This document shows, piece after piece, positions 33,969 to 39,999 of a stretch of 39,999 nucleotides of DNA. Source of the stretch: Candidatus Hydrogenedentota bacterium (GTDB lineage: Bacteria; Hydrogenedentota; Hydrogenedentia; Hydrogenedentales; CAITNO01); contig JAAYBJ010000167.1 in the NCBI GenBank assembly GCA_012730105.1, positions 1 to 39,999 of the forward strand, written 5' to 3'. A program made the position numbers and the translations under genes. Within the stretch, counting starts at the first letter, position 1; each line of letters starts with the position of its first letter. Below the pieces are notes generated by a model. It saw only the letters and a program-made list of their open reading frames with translations. It searched no databases and was not told where the DNA came from.

Positions 33969-35819
33969 ATGAAACAACTGCTTTGCGTGGCGCTCCCCCT
34001 GTGCCTGTTCGCGGGCCTGGCCTGTGCCGCCCCGAAAGATGTGGCCATTCCGGAAGTGGCCGAAAGCGAACGCATCGGCTTCGCTTTGTACACGGTCAAA
34101 AATAACATTCTTAAAATGACCGTACAGTTTTACCCCCTGAAGGATGGAGAAAGCCGTACTGCTTTCCTTCAGCTCGAGGAGGAAGGGCAATGGAAAGACA
34201 TCGCTGAGACGGTTATTACAGAAGACGGCTACGGCAATGCGGACGGGGACAAAACCTGGACCGCCCATTTCCACATGGAGGGGTGGGACATGACCCGGGA
34301 CCACACCTACCGGGTGAGCGCGCTGGACGGCAAGGCCCTGTATGAAGGACGCGTCCGACGCGACCCCGTCGAGAAAGACACCATCGTGGTGGGCGTGTTC
34401 AGCTGCAATTCCATCTACGAGCAGCACGGCGGCTACGCGCCGCGCACGGACATCATCGAAAACATCAAGAAGGCCGACCCGGACCTGCTGTTCTTCGCAG
34501 GAGACCAGGTCTATGACCACAAACATCACCTGGGGTACTGGCTCAAGTTCGGCCGGCAGTTCGGCGAGATCATCCGCGACCGGCCCACCATCACCATTCC
34601 GGACGACCATGACGTGGGCCACGGCAACCTCTGGGGCGCGGGCGGCAAGAAGTCCATGACCATGGCGGGTCACGACGGCGGCTATTTCATGCCGGTGAGT
34701 TATGTGAAGGCCGTGGAGCGGGCGCAGACCTGGCATCTGCCCGACCCCTTTGACCCGACGCCGGTTTTACAGGGTATTGGCGTGTATTACACCGCCATGA
34801 CGCTGGGCCGCATCAGTTTCGCCATCATCGAGGACCGCAAGTTCAAATCCGGTCCGTTGGGGCTGGTGCCGCAGCAGGGGCCGCGTCCGGATCATATCCT
34901 GAACCCGGACTATGACCCGAAAAGTATCGACGTGCCCGGTGCGGAACTGCTGGGTGAGCGGCAACTGCATTTCCTGGACGTGTGGGGACAGGACTGGCGC
35001 GGCGCGGACATGAAGGCGGTGCTGTCCCAGACCATATTCTGCGGTGGCGCCCATCTCCACGGCGAGAAGCGGGAACGGCTCCACGCCGACCTGGATTCCA
35101 ACGGCTGGCCCCAGACCGGGCGCAACAAGGCGCTGGACAAGATACGCCGCTGCTTCGCGGTCCACCTTGCCGGAGACCAGCACGTGGCTACTATTTTCCA
35201 CCACGGCATTGATGACTGGGAGGACGCCTGCTACTCCTTCTGCATGCCCGCCGTCGCCAACCTGTACCCGCGCTGGTGGGCGCCGGAAAGGCCCGGCGAA
35301 AACCGGCAGCCCGGCATGCCGGAATATACAGGCCGCCACCTGGACGGCTTCGCCAACAAGGTCACCTGCTGGGCCGTCGCAAACCCGCCCGAAGACATCA
35401 GCCAGGGCGACAAACTGGCTGTGCGCGCAGCCGGTTTCGGCATTGTGCGCTTTAACAAGCCGACCCGGGAGATCACGCTGGAATGCTGGCCGCGCAATGT
35501 GGATATCGACAACCCGGAAGCGCAATATCCCGGCTGGCCCAAAACCATCGCCCAGGAAGATAACTACGGGCGCGCCGCGGTGGCCTGGCTGCCAACGCTG
35601 AACATCAGCGGGCAGGAAAATCCCGTGGTGCAGGTGATCGATGAGTCGAACGGGGAAGTCCTGTATACCCTGAGGATAAAAGGGACCACGTACCGTCCCA
35701 AGGTTTTCAGGGAAGGGGTGTACACGGTCAACGTGGGCGAGGGAGCTGACATGAAAACACTCACCGGCATCCAATCGCTTAAAGCCGGGGAAAAGGACAG
35801 AATCGAAGTACAGTTTTAG
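33969..35819 (+). CDS. PhoD-like secreted metallophosphatase
   Basis: 616-aa exported phosphatase-like protein. The signal peptide (residues 1-20, CLFAGLACA) begins at the ATG at 33969, which has AGAGG six bases upstream; an ATG two codons earlier touches that site and is less likely. PhoD/metallophosphatase motifs are GVFSCN, LLFFAGDQVYDH, TIPDDHDVGHGN and HLAGDQHVAT, which together provide metal ligands of the alkaline phosphatase D type. The final 100 residues form an extra beta domain (QVIDESNGEVLYTLRIKG). It may release phosphate from extracellular esters. A DUF6868-like gene is just upstream. Confidence 0.88.
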   Translation: MKQLLCVALPLCLFAGLACAAPKDVAIPEVAESERIGFALYTVKNNILKMTVQFYPLKDGESRTAFLQLEEEGQWKDIAETVITEDGYGNADGDKTWTAHFHMEGWDMTRDHTYRVSALDGKALYEGRVRRDPVEKDTIVVGVFSCNSIYEQHGGYAPRTDIIENIKKADPDLLFFAGDQVYDHKHHLGYWLKFGRQFGEIIRDRPTITIPDDHDVGHGNLWGAGGKKSMTMAGHDGGYFMPVSYVKAVERAQTWHLPDPFDPTPVLQGIGVYYTAMTLGRISFAIIEDRKFKSGPLGLVPQQGPRPDHILNPDYDPKSIDVPGAELLGERQLHFLDVWGQDWRGADMKAVLSQTIFCGGAHLHGEKRERLHADLDSNGWPQTGRNKALDKIRRCFAVHLAGDQHVATIFHHGIDDWEDACYSFCMPAVANLYPRWWAPERPGENRQPGMPEYTGRHLDGFANKVTCWAVANPPEDISQGDKLAVRAAGFGIVRFNKPTREITLECWPRNVDIDNPEAQYPGWPKTIAQEDNYGRAAVAWLPTLNISGQENPVVQVIDESNGEVLYTLRIKGTTYRPKVFREGVYTVNVGEGADMKTLTGIQSLKAGEKDRIEVQF

Positions 35820-35825
35820 AGCGTG

Positions 35826-36026
35826 TAACCACGGTATTCACGGAAATAAAGAAAACAAGGCAGAAGAGAGGGCAACCACGGAATTCACGGAACACACGGA
35901 AAGAAGAAAAATAATAAGACGAGGATAATATAACTTTTAAGATTCTTTCCCCCTGTTATTTAGTGTGTTTCGTTGTGGGTATCTCTTTCTTTTGCCTTTC
36001 TTCTTTCCGTGTGTTCCGTGGTTAAC
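35826..36026. repeat. Inverted-repeat element A built of CACGGA 9-mers
   Basis: Left side: 9-bp-period units CAACCACGG, AATTCACGG, AACACACGG (35873-35899), with two more units at 35826-35843. Right side: the reverse complement at 35997-36026. A 21-base perfect inverted match (35889-35909 with 35997-36017) forms the core; the right arm lacks one 9-base unit that the left arm has. The element ends about 37 bases before the small membrane protein gene and looks like a MITE or fold-back repeat. Confidence 0.7.
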
Positions 36027-36062
36027 AAAAATGGAAAGTTCTCCTGCGTAAAGGATGTTCCC

Positions 36063-36365
36063 ATGGCGAAATGGAAACACGTCTTTGTCCTCTTATTGAT
36101 ATTCCTTCTTGGGTGTCTCATTGGCGTCATAGTTTTGCCTTGGACAGGCTGGTCGGATACCCGCAGTCACTGGGGTGAGCCTTTTTTCATTTTCCTGCTA
36201 TCCTCCGTATTGGCTGTGGCGACACACTGGCTTTACCGCCGTTCCGGCCTAATATTCAAAATACAAGCAATCATATTATGGATAGCGTTTGGCGCAACCG
36301 CTGCCATTGCCGCATATCAAGTCGTGATATCCTGGTTGTTCATTTGCGGGTACCTCAACTACTGA
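36063..36365 (+). CDS. Small membrane protein between two inverted-repeat elements
   Basis: 100-aa protein with three hydrophobic helices (about 7-26, 39-56 and 63-95) and the loop LPWTGWSDTRSHWGEP. The family is not recognised. AAAGGA about eight bases before the ATG at 36063 supports the start; an upstream in-frame extension would be translated from repeat DNA. It lies exactly between elements A and B, an arrangement that could mean it was carried by them, or simply that both inserted at its edges. Confidence 0.7.
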   Translation: MAKWKHVFVLLLIFLLGCLIGVIVLPWTGWSDTRSHWGEPFFIFLLSSVLAVATHWLYRRSGLIFKIQAIILWIAFGATAAIAAYQVVISWLFICGYLNY

Positions 36366-36393
36366 AATCGGCGCGAAAAAAGGAGGGGAAGAA

Positions 36394-36538
36394 AGATCAA
36401 CCACGGAATTCACGGAAAGGAAAAACAACAAAAGCATTATCAACCAGAAAATTACACGGAAACAATCTTAATGGATGTTTCATCCTCGTCCTATTTTCTT
36501 CTTCTTTCCGTGTGTTCCGTGAATTCCGTGGTTGATCT
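36394..36538. repeat. Inverted-repeat element B with 24-bp perfect terminal repeats
   Basis: Positions 36394-36417 and 36515-36538 are exact reverse complements (24 bases), each beginning AGATCAACCACGG from the outside. The interior (about 97 bases) has no gene. The arms are built of the same CACGGA 9-mers as element A. The right arm ends 94 bases before the alpha-galactosidase start. Confidence 0.8.
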
Positions 36539-36632
36539 CTCTCTCTTTTTGTTTCCATGCATTCCGCAGTTTACCCCGTTGTTACTACTGTCCGCTGCTT
36601 TGAAGTATAATGCCTCCCGGAGGATCACCACT

Positions 36633-39161
36633 ATGAGTACACATGTTTTGTCCGCGATGATTACCGTTCTTGTGCTGTGCGCCGCCGCATTCGCAGCGAC
36701 GGACTCCTACATTCCAACCGCGCCGCCGGAGGATGCCGTGATGGCCGCGCCGGAGGAAATTCAAGCGGTCATGGACTGGGCGCAACGCGCCTTTCTGGGC
36801 GAAAGCCCGGAGGACACCAAAGCGGTTCGTATTGACGTGCTCCGGCAGGACCATAACGTGTTGAACTTCGGCCGGTCCTGCATGGAAACGCCGATCACCA
36901 TCGGGGAACAGGTGTTCGCGCACGGCCTGGGCACCCACGCCAACAGTGAACTTTTGGTACAGGTACCTGAAGGCGCGGCCCACTTTAAGGCCTTGGTCGG
37001 GGTGGACCTCAACGACGACACCCGGAACGGCAGCGGCAGCGTTCGGTTTTTTGTCCAGGCGGGAGACAAAACGCTTTACGAATCCCCCGTTAAAAAAGGG
37101 GGCGAGGCGGCCTCTGAAGTGGACGTGGAAATTCCGGCCGGCACGGCGACACTGCTGCTGCGCGCGGACATGACGGATGATGGCGTCAGTTGCGATCAGT
37201 GCGACTGGGCGAACGGGCACTTTGTCATGGCCGACGGCAATCTTCGTTATCTCGATGAATATCAGAACCCCCTGCTGCTGGAGGGGTCTCAGCAGCCGTT
37301 CTCGTTTCGCTACGGCGATCAGGAATCAACGGTAGTGTTGCCGGACTGGAAGCGCGAAGTCAATTCGGAAGAAACGGACAGCGCCCGCGTAATGCATATT
37401 ACCTGGACGGACCCCGCGACCAGCCTGGCTGTTACAGCAGAAGTAAAAGTATTCAAACGCTACCCGGTCGTGGACTGGGTGCTGTATTTTGAAAACCGCG
37501 GCAATGCGCCCACACCCGTAATTTCAGAGATCCAGGCATTGGATGCGCAGTTGCGCACGGGGCACCCGCGCAAGTCCGCCATGCTTCACGAGCTGGAAGG
37601 GGACGCCTGCGGCGTGACCAGCTTCCTGCCGAAACAGGAAGCGCTCGCGGTGGGCAACGAACTCCGGCGCGCGCCGACCGGCGGCAGACCCTCCTCCATC
37701 AGCGCATTTCCGTGGTTCCATTTTGAATATGAGGGCCAAGGCTTCATCGGCGCCATCGGTTGGACCGGACAGTGGGCTTCCCGCTTCTCCCGCGCCCAGA
37801 ACGGCCCCACCCGCGTCCAGGCGGGTATGGAGAAGACGGCCATGTACCTGGAACCCGGCGAGAAGATCCGCTCGCCGCGCATCGTGGTCATGCCCTATTC
37901 CGGCGACCGCACGCGCGCGCATAACCAATGGCGGCGGCTGGTCCTGTTCGAGTACGCGCCCCGCATCGACGGGCGGCCGGTCCAGCTGCCGACCGCGCTG
38001 CAGACTTTCGACCGCTATCATCGCGGCCCTGACTGGGCCACGGAAGCGGGCCAGCTCGATGCCGTTGAAAACGCCGCCAAACTCGGCTGCGACACCTACT
38101 GGTTCGATGCGGCCTGGTTCCCCGGAGGCTTCCCGAACGGCGTGGGCAACTGGTCGGCCAAGCCCGAGGCGTTCCCCAACGGCCTGAAACCCATCGGAAA
38201 CGCCTGCGCGGAGCGGGGAATGCGTTTCGTGCTCTGGTTCGAACCGGAACGGGTGGCGGAAGCTTCGGAGATTGCCCGGGAACATCCGGAATTCGTGCAC
38301 GGCGGTGAAAAGGGCGGCCTGTTCAAACTGGACGACCCCAACGCGCGACGCTGGCTGACCGAATTGCTGTCAACCCGCATCGCGGAATACGGCGTGACCG
38401 TCTACCGCAACGATTTCAATATCGACCCGCTGGAGTTCTGGAGGCGGAACGACCCGCCCAACCGGGAAGGCATCACGGAAATCCGCTATGTAGAGGGGCT
38501 CTATGAAATGTGGGACGAGCTGCGCGCCCGGCATCCCGGCCTGTGGATCGACAACTGCTCCAGCGGCGGGCGGCGCATCGACATCGAGATGTGCGGCCGG
38601 TCAGTGCCCCTGTGGCGCAGCGACACCAACTGCTGGGACAGCAACGCCGACTGGAACCAGGCGCAGACGGCTGCGTTGAGCCCCTATGTGCCGCTGCACA
38701 CCGCCTGCGCGTGGCGGCCGGAAAGCTACCTGACCCGAAGCGCGGCCACGGGCGGGCTGCTCTGCCAGTTCGACTACCGGAATGTGGCTTTTCCCATGGA
38801 CACCGCAAGCGCCCTCATCGAAGAGGCCCAAGCGAACCGTTTCGCCTGGTACGGCGATTTTTACCCGCTGACGCCGGCCCGGACCGCGCCCGATGAATTC
38901 GTCGCCTACCAGTTCCACCGCGCCGACCTGGACGCGGGCGTCGTGCTGGCCTTCCGTCGCGCCGAATGCCGGTACAAGGGGTTAATACTGGGCATTCACG
39001 GCATAAACCAAAACGCCACATATGAAGTCGAATACCTGGACGGCAACGGCGGCGTCGTCAAAAAGACTTTGCCGGGCGCCGAACTGGGCGACAGCCTGGA
39101 ACTCAGGATTGATGCGCCCGGCTCGACGCGGATTGTCCGGTATAAAAAGTCGAAGCCCTAG
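36633..39161 (+). CDS. Secreted alpha-galactosidase (GH36-like) with NPCBM domain
   Basis: 842-aa exported enzyme. ATG at 36633 has GGAGG nine bases upstream and opens a signal peptide (about 1-25, AAAFAA); earlier in-frame codons run through repeat DNA. Residues about 65-210 are an NPCBM domain (FAHGLGTHANSELLVQVP, VDLNDDTRNGSGSVRF), which binds galactose-like sugars. The barrel (about 430-740) shows WFDAAWFP, FVLWFEPERV, the nucleophile Asp594 in YRNDFN, NCSSGGRRID and the acid/base Asp664 in WRSDTN, all typical of GH36 melibiases. A short beta-sandwich ends the protein. It should cut terminal alpha-galactosyl residues outside the cell or in the periplasm. A TATAAT at 36606-36611 may be its -10. 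Confidence 0.93.
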   Translation: MSTHVLSAMITVLVLCAAAFAATDSYIPTAPPEDAVMAAPEEIQAVMDWAQRAFLGESPEDTKAVRIDVLRQDHNVLNFGRSCMETPITIGEQVFAHGLGTHANSELLVQVPEGAAHFKALVGVDLNDDTRNGSGSVRFFVQAGDKTLYESPVKKGGEAASEVDVEIPAGTATLLLRADMTDDGVSCDQCDWANGHFVMADGNLRYLDEYQNPLLLEGSQQPFSFRYGDQESTVVLPDWKREVNSEETDSARVMHITWTDPATSLAVTAEVKVFKRYPVVDWVLYFENRGNAPTPVISEIQALDAQLRTGHPRKSAMLHELEGDACGVTSFLPKQEALAVGNELRRAPTGGRPSSISAFPWFHFEYEGQGFIGAIGWTGQWASRFSRAQNGPTRVQAGMEKTAMYLEPGEKIRSPRIVVMPYSGDRTRAHNQWRRLVLFEYAPRIDGRPVQLPTALQTFDRYHRGPDWATEAGQLDAVENAAKLGCDTYWFDAAWFPGGFPNGVGNWSAKPEAFPNGLKPIGNACAERGMRFVLWFEPERVAEASEIAREHPEFVHGGEKGGLFKLDDPNARRWLTELLSTRIAEYGVTVYRNDFNIDPLEFWRRNDPPNREGITEIRYVEGLYEMWDELRARHPGLWIDNCSSGGRRIDIEMCGRSVPLWRSDTNCWDSNADWNQAQTAALSPYVPLHTACAWRPESYLTRSAATGGLLCQFDYRNVAFPMDTASALIEEAQANRFAWYGDFYPLTPARTAPDEFVAYQFHRADLDAGVVLAFRRAECRYKGLILGIHGINQNATYEVEYLDGNGGVVKKTLPGAELGDSLELRIDAPGSTRIVRYKKSKP

Positions 39162-39193
39162 CGCGCCGCTCAATTTTCAGAAACAAGAGTTAT

Positions 39194-39999
39194 ATGAATG
39201 CACCGACGAGACGTTATGACATCGATTGGATGCGCATCCTGGTGGTGGCTTCACTCATTCCCTTCCACACCGCACGGATATTCGACTTCTGGGAGCCCAA
39301 CTACGTAAAGAATGCCGAGTTAAACGGCCCCCTGAGTTACATGATCTCCTTTTTCGCCGTGTGGAACATGCCGCTGCTGTTTCTGCTCGCCGGATCAGCC
39401 AGCGGCTACGCGCTGGAATTCCGCAACGGCGCGGCGTATCTCAAAGAACGCTTTAAAAGGCTGTTTGTTCCCCTGCTCTTCGGCGTGCTGGTCATTGTGC
39501 CGCCTCAGGCCTATCTCGCCCGTTTCCAGAACCCCGATTACGGTGACTCCTATTGGCGGTTCCTGACCGATTATTTCCAGGTGCGCGGCGATTTGACCGG
39601 CTACACGGGCCTATTCACACCGGCACACCTGTGGTTCATTCTTTATCTCCTGGTGTTTTCCGCCGTCGCACTGCCCCTGTTTCTCCGGCTTCGCAGGGAT
39701 CGGCGGCTGATTGACTGGCTGGCCAGGGAGTGTGAACGTCCCAGCGCCCTGTTCTTCCTCGCCGTGCCGCTGGGCGTCGCGGGCACCCTGCCCGATATCG
39801 GTGGCAAAAATCCCTTTTATTACTTTCTCCTCTTCGTTTACGGGTACCTGTTCATGGGTGACGCGCGCTTTACTGAAATCCTGGAAAAGAACCGCAAGCG
39901 GGCGCTGCGGCTGGGTGTGGTAGCCATGGCCTTTACCCTGACCCTGTGGTCGCTGCCAGTGCGGATGCCGGAATATTCCTTGGGCGACATCCTCTTCTA
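39194..39999 (+). CDS. Acyltransferase-3 family membrane protein (partial, runs off the end)
   Basis: At least 268 residues, open to the last base with no stop. The start RRYDIDWMRILVVASLIPFHTARIF carries the conserved Arg/Asp-x-x-R and His of the acyltransferase 3 family (OatA, MdoC/OpgC-like), followed by several membrane helices and an LARF...WFILYLLVF pattern. Such proteins O-acylate sugars or glucans in the membrane. Only a weak AAGAG lies before the ATG. It begins 32 bases after the alpha-galactosidase stop. The C-terminal part is outside the window. Confidence 0.85.
   Translation, partial: MNAPTRRYDIDWMRILVVASLIPFHTARIFDFWEPNYVKNAELNGPLSYMISFFAVWNMPLLFLLAGSASGYALEFRNGAAYLKERFKRLFVPLLFGVLVIVPPQAYLARFQNPDYGDSYWRFLTDYFQVRGDLTGYTGLFTPAHLWFILYLLVFSAVALPLFLRLRRDRRLIDWLARECERPSALFFLAVPLGVAGTLPDIGGKNPFYYFLLFVYGYLFMGDARFTEILEKNRKRALRLGVVAMAFTLTLWSLPVRMPEYSLGDILF

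Noticed and set aside
36278-36535. 85-codon plus-strand frame ending in FRVFREFRG
   Set aside because: It is a translation of inverted-repeat element B, and overlaps the end of the real membrane-protein gene in another frame.
1-39999. tRNA, rRNA or tmRNA genes
   Set aside because: I looked for T-arm-like GTTCGAATC and rRNA-like segments by eye and found none outside coding regions; a tRNA search program could still find one.

Overview
The window looks like part of a bacterial chromosome from an uncultured lineage. My best guess is Candidatus Hydrogenedentes (Hydrogenedentota) or a near relative in the PVC-like neighbourhood. The basis is a surface protein with long Glu-Gly-Glu repeats and a Cys-plus-membrane C-terminal tail, a PA14/C-type-lectin protein with a sorting-type tail, several uroporphyrinogen-decarboxylase-like paralogs, a WbsX/GH99-like protein, a four-helix-bundle 'suffix' protein, and dispersed 9-bp-period repeats. 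This is an inference; there is no rRNA or other phylogenetic marker to settle it. Most genes are GC-rich. The first 2.6 kb is clearly more AT-rich.

Layout. 1-4.2 kb: an AT-rich GLUG/EGEGE surface protein with a good terminator, then a secreted alpha/beta hydrolase on the minus strand and a palindromic intergenic repeat. 4.2-12 kb: a DUF4139 protein one base ahead of NAD(P)HX epimerase (nnrE), a convergent BACON/VWA lipoprotein, an ABC-F ATPase, and a PA14 + C-type lectin + Ig-like surface protein behind a good sigma70-type promoter. 12.1-16.3 kb: a tightly overlapping minus-strand operon radA-disA-pyrK-pyrD, joining DNA repair, cyclic-di-AMP synthesis and pyrimidine synthesis.

17.6-20.2 kb is the accessory patch. 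It holds a HicB-HicA toxin-antitoxin pair, an orphan AbrB-type antitoxin whose C-terminus is frameshifted by loss of one CA unit, an orphan beta-class DNA methyltransferase, palindromic and 9-bp repeats, and a 51-aa gene (19765-19920, minus). That small protein has two copies of ITTLA[I/L]GEEA and therefore fits the TTxxxxEE core motif of plesiocin-type graspetides (ester-crosslinked RiPPs). It has its own promoter and Shine-Dalgarno site, but no ATP-grasp ligase lies in the window. It is the most interesting item here.

20.2-31.2 kb: a WbsX-like protein, a DEAD-box helicase with an almost leaderless promoter, an MFS transporter, a metallophosphoesterase, a URO-D/MtaA-like protein fused to a thioredoxin-like domain, a lipoate/octanoate ligase, and a large secreted clan GH-A glycosidase. 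31.3-40 kb: small membrane proteins, a SIMPL protein, the four-helix-bundle suffix protein with GTGGAC 9-mers inside and on both sides, a DUF6868-like and PhoD-like pair, a small membrane protein between two inverted-repeat elements built of CACGGA 9-mers, a secreted alpha-galactosidase with an NPCBM domain, and the start of an acyltransferase-3 protein that runs off the end. Many of the large proteins carry export signals and act on glycans or phosphoesters, which suggests a heterotrophic glycan degrader.
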